Source: a virus
DNA length: 43,768 nucleotides
Virus record (IMG/VR): IMGVR_UViG_3300010885_003731
Span: 1 to 43,768 of that record
Strand: one strand, 5' to 3'
The translations under genes were made by a program, and so were the position numbers. The notes beneath the pieces were generated by a model. The model saw only the letters and a list, made by a program, of their open reading frames with translations. It did not search any database and was not told the DNA's origin. Shown here one piece after another: positions 12,870 to 20,770 of the stretch; position 1 is the first letter of the stretch, and every line of letters begins with the position of its first letter.

Positions 12870-13190
12870 CCTGTGGATAACTTTTAGTGCCTTACCCTGC
12901 CCATTCCGTTATGTTTTATTATATTATAATAAAATATAATACTTACTACTAGTAAAACATAAAATAACCCTGTTTTGGGTAGGGTTTGGCACGATTTCAC
13001 ATGATTATAACCATAATCGACAACTCAATAAAGCATAATGTTATGTTATTGTGTTATGAAACATAGTAGATAACATAACAGTAAATCATAATAGATAACA
13101 ACATAACATTATTATAACGACACTTGACAACTGCTAAATAGTGTTATAAGGTTATTACAACATCACAACAGAGAGGAAGTTATCCACATG
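12870..13190. other. Candidate replication origin
   Basis: About 300 bases of very AT-rich sequence lie between two perfect, oppositely oriented DnaA boxes: TGTGGATAA at 12872-12880 and TTATCCACA at 13180-13188. Inside are two long inverted repeats: TTATGTTTTA/TAAAACATAA (12909-12918/12953-12962) and TGTTATGTTAT/ATAACATAACA (13039-13049/13070-13080), plus repeated TAGATAACA. No genes. It abuts the repeat/promoter array. Host DnaA would be the natural initiator, as no phage initiator or DNA polymerase is evident. Confidence 0.6.
13124..13152 (+). promoter_or_regulatory. Promoter of the 13188 operon
   Basis: TTGACA, 17 bases, TAAGGT. TTATAACGA, the first half of the 18-bp repeat, lies three bases upstream of the -35. 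The context ACACTTGACAACT is shared with the promoter at 13926. Confidence 0.6.
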
Positions 13191-13304
13191 GCAGATTATA
13201 ACGAAAGCATAACGACTTTAGAAATACGCAACGAAATAGAAAGAATCATGATAGCCTTGGAAACACACAACCAGAAGACAACGAAAGCAGAGGTAAATAA
13301 ATGA
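13188..13304 (+). CDS. 38-aa helical peptide, unknown
   Basis: ATG 13188 shares its first base with the DnaA box and follows GAGAGGAAG. The peptide is charged and helical (TTLEIRNEIERIMIALETHNQK). It overlaps the next gene by ATGA. Overlap with an origin element suggests replication could affect its expression, but this is speculation. Confidence 0.5.
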   Translation: MADYNESITTLEIRNEIERIMIALETHNQKTTKAEVNK

Positions 13305-13450
13305 ACGCCTATGTCATTAGACTGAAACATGATAAGGGATACATCAACATCACAGTAAACGCAACATCAGAAGATGACGCTAGGGCTATGGTGCTACGCT
13401 CAGAACGTGCACCAGAATCAGCGATTGTATCAATCACTAGGTTAGCGTAG
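13301..13450 (+). CDS. Small protein, 49 aa, unknown
   Basis: Coupled to the preceding gene by ATGA. MNAYVIRLKHDKGYINITVNATSEDDARAMVLRSERAPESAIVSI has a compact beta-alpha-beta pattern seen in many small phage proteins. No specific function recognised. Confidence 0.6.
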   Translation: MNAYVIRLKHDKGYINITVNATSEDDARAMVLRSERAPESAIVSITRLA

Positions 13451-13455
13451 ACAAC

Positions 13456-13578
13456 ATGGCGATTACCTGCTATGCTTGTCTATGGAAGTCCGAAACAGTA
13501 ATCGCAATAACCTTTTGCCCGACTTGTGGCAGAGATTCAGAACTACACACACAACACACACAACCAAAGGAGCAATAA
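13456..13578 (+). CDS. 40-aa zinc-ribbon peptide
   Basis: CYAC near the N-terminus and CPTCG at residues 21-25 form a two-knuckle zinc ribbon; the tail is His/Gln-rich. No strong ribosome binding site, but the start is five bases after the previous stop. Followed by AAAGGAG for the next gene. Function unknown. Confidence 0.55.
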   Translation: MAITCYACLWKSETVIAITFCPTCGRDSELHTQHTQPKEQ

Positions 13579-13580
13579 AA

Positions 13581-13901
13581 ATGGCTATACAACTAATCAC
13601 CGAAGAGCGAGCATTAGAGATGTTCGATGACTTACTAGATGAAACTAACGAAGTTGTAAAGATTGCAGGATTGACTTTTTACCCTAGTAGAATCCTGAAG
13701 GATTGCGACCCGATTGCTTATGGCTTATACGCTACAGAATACTACGATAGCCTAGTCGATGATGGTATCTATGTCGAAGGCTACACAGAACAGAACTACG
13801 ATGTCAGACTATGCCCTGAATGTGAAGAGTATGCAGTAGACTTTCGTGATACCATCTGTGAGGATTGCGACATTCAACTAACGACCTTCAACAATGCATA
13901 A
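13581..13901 (+). CDS. Acidic protein with C-terminal zinc ribbon, 106 aa
   Basis: ATG 13581 has AAAGGAG upstream. I did not use the longer open frame that starts at 13476, because it overlaps the 40-aa gene. The N-terminal about 75 residues are acidic (ERALEMFDDLLDETNEVVKIAGLTFYPS, YATEYYDSLVDDGIYVEGYTEQ); the C-terminus has CPEC-x12-CEDC, a zinc ribbon. No named family recognised. Confidence 0.7.
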   Translation: MAIQLITEERALEMFDDLLDETNEVVKIAGLTFYPSRILKDCDPIAYGLYATEYYDSLVDDGIYVEGYTEQNYDVRLCPECEEYAVDFRDTICEDCDIQLTTFNNA

Positions 13902-13925
13902 AGAATAACAACTTGATAACAACAC

Positions 13926-13954
13926 TTGACAACTAGCAAAATCTGTATTACATT
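13926..13954 (+). promoter_or_regulatory. Promoter of the 13982 operon
   Basis: TTGACA, 17 bases, TACATT; leader of about 20 nt with AAAGGAG. It probably drives the long coupled cluster of small genes up to the helicase. Confidence 0.6.
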
Positions 13955-13981
13955 TATTACAAGACAACCAAAGGAGATAAC

Positions 13982-14914
13982 ATGGATAAGACACTAGAAG
14001 AACGCTACAAAGACGCTATGCGAGCAATAACTAAGATAGGCGTAAAGACTTATCGCAACGTGCAGGGATGTTGCCGTTCTTGCATAGGTAATGTAAAGTT
14101 TGACGAACCGACAAGCCCTATTCTATGGAACTATGGTGGACAAGGTAATCGTATAAAGTTTCACGGCAACTACGCTATGGATGTAGACGGCTATTTCGTT
14201 GACAAGATTTACCTATACCATTCGCTGATTACACCACTATTGGCACAATCGGTAATGGCTATCTTTCAGAATCATGGCATAGTTGCAGAATGGGATGGGA
14301 GCGAACATTCGGCTATCATTATCAGACCGAAACTATCTGTTCCGAACCGTGATAAGTTTGACCAAGCGACCTTAGTCAATAACCTGCTGAATAAGTATTC
14401 ACTAACTTATGAGCAGATGTTTGATTCTTATCAAGGCAAAAGAATCTTTGAAAAACTTTGGGATAAGGGATTTCAGGATGACCAAGTAGAAGCGGTATTC
14501 GAGGATGTGAAAGACTCTGTTGATAAGAAAATCGCTAGTGAGATACGATGGAAAGCCGAGAGAGCAGAGCGTGAAGAGCAGAAGGCACTTACTGAAACGC
14601 TACTTGAGAACCTAAGCGGATACGCTGAACTTGACCGCTTGAAAGCATGGCTAAATACTACTAACCAGCAACTAAGCGAGTTTGACGTGAAGAATCCTGA
14701 TACACTTATTATCATGGAAGCGCAAGCCTACCAAGGTCTATTCGAAGGTCGTATTGACTTTGCTAAATACGAGATGAGGGATAGTATTGACAGTTTGCCA
14801 GATTGGGCTAAGATTTCTATGGATTGGATTGAAGTCTGGCGCAGAGAACTAGAACAAGATTACACTTATGCAAATGCAGATTATCACAACATCTATGTAT
14901 GGAAGCGAGGATAA
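13982..14914 (+). CDS. Unknown protein, 310 aa (DUF6891-like N-terminus)
   Basis: The N-terminal half contains GCCRSC, an NYGGQG-like turn, YLYHS and HGIVAEWDGSEHSAIIIRP, a pattern I associate loosely with DUF6891-type proteins of actinobacteria and their phages. The C-terminal half is helical and charged (ERAEREEQKALTETLLENLSGYAELDRL). AAAGGAG precedes the ATG. First gene of a long run of translationally coupled small genes. No enzymatic motif is visible; family call tentative. Confidence 0.6.
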   Translation: MDKTLEERYKDAMRAITKIGVKTYRNVQGCCRSCIGNVKFDEPTSPILWNYGGQGNRIKFHGNYAMDVDGYFVDKIYLYHSLITPLLAQSVMAIFQNHGIVAEWDGSEHSAIIIRPKLSVPNRDKFDQATLVNNLLNKYSLTYEQMFDSYQGKRIFEKLWDKGFQDDQVEAVFEDVKDSVDKKIASEIRWKAERAEREEQKALTETLLENLSGYAELDRLKAWLNTTNQQLSEFDVKNPDTLIIMEAQAYQGLFEGRIDFAKYEMRDSIDSLPDWAKISMDWIEVWRRELEQDYTYANADYHNIYVWKRG

Positions 14915-14918
14915 CAAG

Positions 14919-15014
14919 ATGATAACAATCACACTAGAATCATGGGATGACTTGACACCAGCGTTCGCAGGTGCTATCGTAAAACTACTAACCGAAGCAA
15001 AGGAGAATAACTAA
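14919..15014 (+). CDS. 31-aa peptide
   Basis: Starts four bases after the previous stop and overlaps the next start as TAATG. MITITLESWDDLTPAFAGAIVKLLTEAKENN: one strand plus an amphipathic helix. The chain of overlaps supports translation; function unknown. Confidence 0.5.
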   Translation: MITITLESWDDLTPAFAGAIVKLLTEAKENN

Positions 15015-15196
15015 TGGGTAAATACTATTTCGCACAAGACGGCTCATGGGGAGACGCTACAGACCTAGTGTTTGTAGACGAGGACTTGACCGAGGACTTT
15101 ACAGATGAGATGTGGGAAGACATTAGCAACGCTAATGATTATGACCGCTTGGCACTTGTAGAGCGACTACTAGAGCAGATTGAGGAGCAGGACTAA
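15014..15196 (+). CDS. Acidic protein, 60 aa, unknown
   Basis: Strongly acidic (DEDLTEDFTDEMWEDISNANDYDRLALVERLLEQIEEQD). TAATG overlaps at both ends. The charge pattern could mimic nucleic acid, as some phage inhibitors do, but nothing specific is recognised. AAAGGAGAA upstream. Confidence 0.65.
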   Translation: MGKYYFAQDGSWGDATDLVFVDEDLTEDFTDEMWEDISNANDYDRLALVERLLEQIEEQD

Positions 15197-15384
15197 TGGC
15201 TAAGTATGTAGTTGAGCAAATGGCAACAGTATGGTATCGTGTAAATGTAGAAGCAGATACAGAAGAGCAAGCCAAAGAACTAGGCTATGAACTATTGAAC
15301 AAAGGTGAAGGTATAGAGACATCTTATAGTTTTGAATGGCAAGATGAGTTTTGGGTTGAACTAGAAGAAGGAGAGAACAACTAA
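15196..15384 (+). CDS. Acidic protein, 62 aa, unknown
   Basis: MAKYVVEQMATVWYRVNVEADTEEQAKELGYELLNKGE: a beta-alpha-beta pattern with an acidic C-terminus (DEFWVELEEGENN). Resembles short single-domain proteins frequent in actinophages; no named function. TAATG overlaps on both sides. Confidence 0.65.
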   Translation: MAKYVVEQMATVWYRVNVEADTEEQAKELGYELLNKGEGIETSYSFEWQDEFWVELEEGENN

Positions 15385-15701
15385 TGGGTAATCGAGTATT
15401 TATTGAGATGAGTAGTAAAGGTAGTAGAGAAGAGAAACAACCTATTGTCTTTTATGGACATTGGGCTGGTGGAACGGCTGAGGAGGTCGTGAAGGAGGTA
15501 TTAGATTCTTCACAGAGGATAGGCGACTTTGGCTATCTATGCGCTCAGATGTTCTATCACTTTGCCGTTAGTTATAATGGCTACGAGGGTAGAGATGGCT
15601 TTGGGATTTATTCTGGCGATGTTGGTCAAGATGAGCCAAATGACAACCCTACTATTTATGTTGACTGCGATAATGGCACTTACACGATTGGAGATAACTA
15701 A
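15384..15701 (+). CDS. Unknown protein, 105 aa
   Basis: Mixed alpha/beta protein with FIEMSSKGSREEKQPIVFYGHWAGGTAEEVVKEVLDSSQRIGDFGYLCAQMFYHF and an acidic tail (SGDVGQDEPNDNPTIYVDCDNG). A clean start follows GGAGAG, with TAATG overlaps on both sides. No family recognised. Confidence 0.65.
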   Translation: MGNRVFIEMSSKGSREEKQPIVFYGHWAGGTAEEVVKEVLDSSQRIGDFGYLCAQMFYHFAVSYNGYEGRDGFGIYSGDVGQDEPNDNPTIYVDCDNGTYTIGDN

Positions 15702-15790
15702 TGAATCAAACCTGCTCAGAGTGTGCTGAAGCAACTTGGTATGTGAACTATGAAGGACTATGCGAAACCTGTGAAAGTTGGAAATACTAA
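15701..15790 (+). CDS. 29-aa zinc-ribbon mini-protein
   Basis: MNQTCSECAEATWYVNYEGLCETCESWKY: two CxxC knuckles 14 residues apart make a complete minimal zinc ribbon. TAATG overlaps at both ends place it firmly in the coupled series. Likely a protein- or nucleic-acid-binding accessory; function unknown. Confidence 0.6.
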   Translation: MNQTCSECAEATWYVNYEGLCETCESWKY

Positions 15791-16128
15791 TGGATTATGA
15801 TTACGACATAAACATCTACTATGATGAGGTTGGTCAAATGCTTAGGCTTATCCCTGTGCCACTTATCCAGAGTGAACCAGAAGACGGATTCTTGACACCA
15901 GACCATACTAATAGTCTGTATGAGCAAGCCCTGTGCTTGCCACTATGGGCTAGTGATGAGATTGATGATGCTATCTCTTATGCCATTGACAATGAAACTT
16001 GGCATGAAGCACCACTAGATACCCTAGAAGGCATGGATGAATGGAATGTTATCCAATACCTAACTGAAGGCAATCCACCTGCTATAATCACAGAGTGGCT
16101 CAAGACCATTCCAGAACATTACGCATAA
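15790..16128 (+). CDS. Acidic protein, 112 aa, unknown
   Basis: I chose ATG 15790 (TAATG overlap) over an upstream ATG at 15778 inside the previous gene. MDYDYDINIYYDEVGQMLRLIPVPLIQSEPEDGF, then CLPLWASDEIDDAISYAIDNETWHEAPLDTLEGMDEW: very acidic, Trp-rich. No domain recognised. Confidence 0.65.
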   Translation: MDYDYDINIYYDEVGQMLRLIPVPLIQSEPEDGFLTPDHTNSLYEQALCLPLWASDEIDDAISYAIDNETWHEAPLDTLEGMDEWNVIQYLTEGNPPAIITEWLKTIPEHYA

Positions 16129-16137
16129 GGAGAAGAA

Positions 16138-16614
16138 ATGAAAACCCTTTACCAGAGTATTAGATACAAGGATACAGATGACCTCACAGTTTATGATGTT
16201 CTATTTGGCATCTTAGAATCCAGAGAAGAAGCCGAAGCCCTTGAAAATAATGGTGAGTGGCTAGAGATTGATAATGACATCTTTTTCTGGGTTCATACTT
16301 ATCTAGGTGAGAGCATTGAGACTATTGATAGTCCAGATTTTGAGATTGTAAATAAAGAAACCCTAGACTTGAAAAGCCTTTGTGTCTGGTGCTTGGGTGA
16401 TACTGCCCTAGGTAGTGGTAAGTTTATAAACCGTATCTCAGTAGATACTGAAGCCGAGGCAGTAGAGTGGCTAAAGAGTGGCTCACGCTTTGACAGGGTA
16501 AGGGGCTACGGCTGTGAAGCGTGCTATGAGGATGAAGAAGAGATGAGTCCAGAGGATTCTCGCTATTGGAGTCAGTATGACGCATTTGAAAGCGAGAAAG
16601 GTGGCATGAACTAA
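16138..16614 (+). CDS. Acidic cysteine-containing protein, 158 aa, unknown
   Basis: AAGGAGAAG precedes the ATG. Late residues hold CVWCLGD and GCEACYEDEEE, two CxxC pairs about 45 residues apart that may bind one zinc. Otherwise acidic, helical and strand-mixed. The stop overlaps the next start (TAATG). Unknown function. Confidence 0.65.
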   Translation: MKTLYQSIRYKDTDDLTVYDVLFGILESREEAEALENNGEWLEIDNDIFFWVHTYLGESIETIDSPDFEIVNKETLDLKSLCVWCLGDTALGSGKFINRISVDTEAEAVEWLKSGSRFDRVRGYGCEACYEDEEEMSPEDSRYWSQYDAFESEKGGMN

Positions 16615-17114
16615 TGGGTAGAACGGTAAATAAAGATGATGTTCTACTTGATGCTATTAGAGTTGCTAGGGTTAGAGAGCGTGAAGCGGTGCAGATAGCC
16701 CGTAAAGAGTTGCAGTCTATGATAGATAAGGCAACTAGCCATGCTCACGCAGAAGTAATCGCTACCATTCGTTCAGCGGTCATTGGTGGTCAATCAGCCC
16801 GTCAGATTGGCGTGGCTTATGGCTCTAGCGACCCACATACCATTAGGCGATTGATTGATGAAGCGAGTGCCGATTTGAATACTGCTAACAGTAGTAATCA
16901 TCCAGATTGGATTCTAACTAAACTAAGTAATCTTACCTTTGAGATTCAAGCAATCTCACTAGGCAATACCGGACTAAGCGGTAAGGCAATCTTCAAGATT
17001 GATGATGACCAAGAAAACTTTACGGCTATTGATGGAGACACATGGATTCAAGTCCAACTATATAAGTTAGGATATAATGAGAAAGTTATTGAGGAGTTTT
17101 ATAATGACAAGTGA
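16614..17114 (+). CDS. Putative helix-turn-helix DNA-binding protein, 166 aa
   Basis: The N-terminus is a long basic helix (DAIRVARVREREAVQIARKELQSMIDKATSHAHAEVIATIRSAVIGG). It leads into QSARQIGVAYGSSDPHTIRRLIDEA, which reads as a recruiting-type helix-turn-helix (residues about 65-90). The C-terminal half is beta-rich. Possibly a regulator or replication accessory. Overlaps its downstream neighbour by 11 bases. Confidence 0.6.
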   Translation: MGRTVNKDDVLLDAIRVARVREREAVQIARKELQSMIDKATSHAHAEVIATIRSAVIGGQSARQIGVAYGSSDPHTIRRLIDEASADLNTANSSNHPDWILTKLSNLTFEIQAISLGNTGLSGKAIFKIDDDQENFTAIDGDTWIQVQLYKLGYNEKVIEEFYNDK

Positions 17115-17346
17115 GGATTATGATGAAATACAGGAAAGTGTTTCAAATATTGCAGATTATTATTCTGACATTAGTGGCAAGTTTATTAGTGCTGGCGTTT
17201 CTGGCGATGACGACATTTGGGTATCTTCTTCTAGGACCAACGGTAGAGAATACTTTGACTCTGTGCAAGAGTTAGAACGCAGACTTGAGATTATCTATGC
17301 TGACTACTTGATTGATAATAATCAACCAGATAACTTGGAGTATTGA
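17104..17346 (+). CDS. Acidic protein, 80 aa, unknown
   Basis: ATG 17104 (MTSEDYDEIQESVSNIADYYSDISGKF) is preferred over a TTG-type extension inside the preceding gene; GAGGAG lies about nine bases upstream. Acidic and helical with a SSSRTNGREYFDSVQELERRLEIIYADYL segment. Not recognised. Confidence 0.6.
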   Translation: MTSEDYDEIQESVSNIADYYSDISGKFISAGVSGDDDIWVSSSRTNGREYFDSVQELERRLEIIYADYLIDNNQPDNLEY

Positions 17347-17477
17347 TTGGCATCTTGTCCATCATTATATTTATCATTTGGTTTCGCAAACATGGACACG
17401 AAATAAACACGCCAGCCAATGATAAAGACCAGAACCAAGAGGACTATCAAGCCCATTACAACTACCGAGAGGACTAA
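17343..17477 (+). CDS. Small membrane protein, 44 aa
   Basis: A TTG start overlaps the stop of the preceding gene (TTGA) with TTGGAG just before it. LIGILSIIIFIIWFRKHGHE is one hydrophobic helix followed by a positive patch and a hydrophilic Asn/Gln/Asp-rich tail. A single-pass membrane protein of unknown role. Fills an otherwise empty 134-base gap. Confidence 0.5.
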   Translation: MIGILSIIIFIIWFRKHGHEINTPANDKDQNQEDYQAHYNYRED

Positions 17478-17480
17478 TGA

Positions 17481-18833
17481 ATGATTCCAGATGACCGCCA
17501 AGAAAAAGCAATCAAGAAAATGGTTTCAGAGCCAACTCGTTCTGCTCTAAATGCATCTCTAATGGGTGTTGGTAAGACTCTAATGGCAGTTGAAACTGCT
17601 ATTAGGCTGAATGTAAAAACGATATTAGTTATAGCCCCTCTTGGCACATTTTATGGCTGGTTAGATACTATTGCTGAACAGACTAATGGTAAATCAGTAA
17701 TGGTTAGGATTGATTCAAGTAAAGATGGAAAGCAAGCAATGATAAATCTTGCAAAGGGTATTGATGGATTCTACTTTATTGGTCGTGAATATTTCAAGAC
17801 TAAGGATTGGTCAAAGATTATTCCAGACATGGCTATTATTGATGAGTGCCACGCTTTTCAGAATCGTAATAGTAAAGGATTCAAAGTCCTTATGAAACTA
17901 AAGGCTGGTTATAAACTATCCTTATCTGGAACACCATTTGGAAATAAGTTTGAAGGTGCATGGGCTATTAGTCGCTGGCTTTGGGCTGATAAGATACCTC
18001 GCTCATATTGGAAATGGGTTGAACAATGGTGTGAAACAGCGTATTCACCATTTAGTCAGATTGAGATTCTTGGTGAGCGTAAGAGTGGTGAATATGTAAA
18101 AACATTACCTTGCTATATTAGACTCATGCCACCTGAGAATATTGAGTTAGTTCATGAAACTAGATTTGTAGATTTAGTTCCTGCACAAAGGAAAATCTAT
18201 GATAAGTTTCAGAGGGACTTAGTAGTTTGGCTTGAGGGTAATCCTATGATTGCTGAAGTTCCTATTGCTGCAAGGATTCGATTACGGCAAATGACATTGG
18301 CTGTGCCTAGCATTGATTCAGATGATAAAGTTTATTTTGAAGATGATTCTGTATCAACTAAGTATAAAGCACTAAAAGAAATCATTGATGATAATGCAGA
18401 TGATAAGATTTTTATCTTGACAGATAGCCAGAAATATGCTAGAATCGTCACTAATAGACTAAATCATTCACACACAGAACCTATTGCGTTTGAATGGAGT
18501 GGTCAAGCAAATCAAATAGACCGCCACAATGCAAAGCAAAAGTTTAGAGACCCAAAGTCTAAACTAAAATATATTGTCGCTGTGATTCCAGCGATTGCTG
18601 AAGGTGTTGATGGCTTGCAGGATGTATGTTCAACAGTAGTATGGCTTAGTCATTCGGATAACAACTTGCTAAACCAGCAAGTCTTAGATAGAATCCGTAG
18701 GCGTGGACAGAAAGAAGTAGTAAAAGTGTATGATATTCTAGCCCGTGATACTTATGACCAAGGTCAGTTATCTGCCCTTGTGCAACGACAACTTGATATG
18801 AATAATAGCCTAAGAAAAGGAGGAAGCAAATGA
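17481..18833 (+). CDS. SF2 DNA helicase/translocase (SNF2-like), 450 aa
   Basis: Motif I MGVGKT (residues 28-33), motif II DECH (121-124), motif III LSLSGTPFGN, and C-terminal motifs V-VI (VIPAIAEGVDGLQ, then QVLDRIRRRGQ near residue 400) give a full superfamily II helicase core of the SNF2-like type common in phages. It likely remodels or unwinds DNA in replication or recombination. It sits at the head of the replication module and is coupled (ATGA) to the following small gene. Confidence 0.92.
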   Translation: MIPDDRQEKAIKKMVSEPTRSALNASLMGVGKTLMAVETAIRLNVKTILVIAPLGTFYGWLDTIAEQTNGKSVMVRIDSSKDGKQAMINLAKGIDGFYFIGREYFKTKDWSKIIPDMAIIDECHAFQNRNSKGFKVLMKLKAGYKLSLSGTPFGNKFEGAWAISRWLWADKIPRSYWKWVEQWCETAYSPFSQIEILGERKSGEYVKTLPCYIRLMPPENIELVHETRFVDLVPAQRKIYDKFQRDLVVWLEGNPMIAEVPIAARIRLRQMTLAVPSIDSDDKVYFEDDSVSTKYKALKEIIDDNADDKIFILTDSQKYARIVTNRLNHSHTEPIAFEWSGQANQIDRHNAKQKFRDPKSKLKYIVAVIPAIAEGVDGLQDVCSTVVWLSHSDNNLLNQQVLDRIRRRGQKEVVKVYDILARDTYDQGQLSALVQRQLDMNNSLRKGGSK

Positions 18834-19066
18834 TTGATGCAGAAGAAGTAAATAAATATCTAGCATGGAAACGAGATAAGGAACTATATCCACCACGATG
18901 GCAACCGGAGGATTATATCCAGCACTTGATTGCACAAGATTCGATAAAGAGAATGACTTTGATTGCAGATTATATAGCAGTAGAAGTTGATGACCCATAT
19001 GAGGCACTTGGCACTATTCATGGATTAGTATTTGACCCACTAGAAGAAGAGGTAGAAAATGAGTGA
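18830..19066 (+). CDS. Acidic protein, 78 aa, unknown
   Basis: Overlaps the helicase stop as ATGA, with AAAGGAGG upstream. MIDAEEVNKYLAWKRDKELYPPRWQPEDYIQHLIAQDSIKRM... is helical, with an acidic tail (DPLEEEVENE). No family recognised; possibly a helicase partner because of coupling. Confidence 0.6.
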   Translation: MIDAEEVNKYLAWKRDKELYPPRWQPEDYIQHLIAQDSIKRMTLIADYIAVEVDDPYEALGTIHGLVFDPLEEEVENE

Positions 19067-19598
19067 TGTTTTTTATAATGATGTATCAGATTATTTCAAG
19101 TCAACTACTCCCATTCCAGTAGTTGATGATAATAAAGAAGAGGAGCAACCTATCCTACCTGTGAAGAAGTCAAATAGAATCAATCCTGATGCCATCCCTG
19201 TTCTTGCTATTGCAGTTGCTTTAGTAACGATTCTTATGATATCATCTTTTGCAGTATCATTTAGTGGAATCTATGATGTATCTGCTTGGACTGGTCTACC
19301 AAAACCACTTCAATGGTTGCCAGCATTATTTATTGACGCTGCAATCCTTGCTTATACCATTTCACTTGTAGTATTTAAGGCTCGTAAAGAATCAGTTTGG
19401 AGAACGCTTGTTGGGCTATCAGCATTTGCTAGTATTTCTGTCATTGCTAATATCTCTCATACTCTAAGTTATTGGGATGGTTCTCTGGTGGACTTCAGGG
19501 CTTGGGTTGGTGTTCTTATTACTGCATCTGCTCCAGTTGCTGTGCTACTTGCTTCTGAGGAAATCGCAAGACTAGCATTTGAAGGAACTGATGGCTAA
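19059..19598 (+). CDS. DUF2637 membrane protein, 179 aa
   Basis: A charged, cytoplasmic N-terminus of about 45 residues, then four predicted membrane helices (IPVLAIAVALVTILMISSFAVSF; WLPALFIDAAILAYTISLVVF; TLVGLSAFASISVIANISHTL; WVGVLITASAPVAVLLASEEIARL). The pattern, including the conserved LPALFIDAAILAYT, matches DUF2637, a family typical of actinobacteria, their plasmids and phages. The biochemical role is unknown. Overlaps both neighbours. Confidence 0.8.
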   Translation: MSDVFYNDVSDYFKSTTPIPVVDDNKEEEQPILPVKKSNRINPDAIPVLAIAVALVTILMISSFAVSFSGIYDVSAWTGLPKPLQWLPALFIDAAILAYTISLVVFKARKESVWRTLVGLSAFASISVIANISHTLSYWDGSLVDFRAWVGVLITASAPVAVLLASEEIARLAFEGTDG

Positions 19599-20085
19599 AT
19601 ATAACTGGAATAGAAATAAACCAAAGAGTAGCCATTGCCCTAAAGGTCATGAGTTTACACCAGAAAATACATTTATTCGAGTTTATGATAATGCTCGCGT
19701 TTGTCGTGAGTGCCGTAAAGAATATGCTAGAGAAAAGTATCAGCAGAATAAAATCAAAAATGGTGGCATTGCTAGACCAAAGAAAGATAAGCAACCAATG
19801 TTTGAGTTATCAGAATCTGCATACATACTTGACAAAGCACTTTCTTTATGGTACACTTTACAAGAAGACCTGCAAGACGTACAAACACCTTGTAAGATTG
19901 CTGGTCCAGAGTTCTTTACTGACAGAGCAGATGAAGTTAGTATAGATAAGTCAGAAGAGATGTGCTATGGTTGCCCACTACTGAAGCAGTGCTATGATTT
20001 TGCAATAGCAAATGATGAGAAGTGGGGAATCTGGGGTGGAATCTCATTCTGTGAGGAGGATAGTGAACTTGATTTTATCGAATAA
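19591..20085 (+). CDS. WhiB-like Fe-S protein with extra N-terminal zinc-finger, 164 aa
   Basis: The C-terminal half has the four WhiB cysteines (Cys101, Cys125-x2-Cys128, Cys134) and GIWGG at 146-150, which in actinobacterial WhiB proteins bind a [4Fe-4S] cluster and sigma factor. The N-terminal half carries a separate site, Cys16-PKG-His20 ... Cys38-x2-Cys41, like the zinc knuckle preceding HNH domains in actinophages, joined by a basic linker. I use ATG 19591 (GAAGGA upstream), overlapping DUF2637. Likely a transcription regulator of host or phage promoters; the fusion is unusual. Confidence 0.82.
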   Translation: MAKYNWNRNKPKSSHCPKGHEFTPENTFIRVYDNARVCRECRKEYAREKYQQNKIKNGGIARPKKDKQPMFELSESAYILDKALSLWYTLQEDLQDVQTPCKIAGPEFFTDRADEVSIDKSEEMCYGCPLLKQCYDFAIANDEKWGIWGGISFCEEDSELDFIE

Positions 20086-20770
20086 TGATGTAAAGGGTAT
20101 GACAGTTAGATTGTTCAATCAACAATCTGAACGTGATAAGCAACATAAGGTTGGGGCTAGTAATATCTCTGACCCTTGTACTAGGCATCTTGCACACGCA
20201 TTGATGGGAACACCAGAAGCAGAGTTCAAATACTGGATGGGAGGTAAGATTGGAACGGCTATTCATAGTTTTCTTGAATATGCTATTAGTAATAGTAGCG
20301 ATATTCTTTTTCAGCAATCTCAAGTGGAACAGAAAATCACGCTTGGTGATATATCAGGGTATGGCACTATTAGTTCTAAGCCTGATTTGGTACTACCTGA
20401 GAGTAAACACCTAATCGATTGGAAGACATCTAGCAGAGCTAAGATTAAGAAACTACAAAATGTAGTTGATGGTTTAAAGTCTGATGCTAGTTCTGAATAT
20501 ACTCTGAAAAAGTATATTGGACAGGTTCAACTTTATATGTGGGGTTTGAATAACTCTGGCATAGAGATTCATAATGCTAGTCTAGTATTTATCAATCGAG
20601 ATGGAACATATGAAAATGATATCTGGGTCTACTCTGTGCCATATGACGAGAGCATTGCATTAGCCCTCTGGAGACGTGTAGAGAGCCTTTGGCAAGAACT
20701 TGAGGCAGGTGCTCATCCAGAGAGTTATCCAGCCACAGAAGAGTGTTTCAAATGTGCGATAGGAATCTAG
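20063..20770 (+). CDS. PD-(D/E)XK (Cas4/RecB-like) exonuclease, about 235 aa
   Basis: GGKIGTAIHSFLEY (motif I with His), SSKPDLVL then HLIDWKTSS (the PD...DxK catalytic core), and YIGQVQLYMWGL (motif QxxxY) define a RecB-family nuclease. SDPCTRHLAHALMG near the start and CFKC near the end resemble the Cas4 cysteine layout, though one expected C-terminal cysteine is missing. Start uncertain: GTG 20063 (used), TTG 20069 nine bases after GGAGG, or ATG 20099. It pairs functionally with the Sak4-like ATPase just downstream. Confidence 0.85.
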   Translation: MNLILSNNDVKGMTVRLFNQQSERDKQHKVGASNISDPCTRHLAHALMGTPEAEFKYWMGGKIGTAIHSFLEYAISNSSDILFQQSQVEQKITLGDISGYGTISSKPDLVLPESKHLIDWKTSSRAKIKKLQNVVDGLKSDASSEYTLKKYIGQVQLYMWGLNNSGIEIHNASLVFINRDGTYENDIWVYSVPYDESIALALWRRVESLWQELEAGAHPESYPATEECFKCAIGI

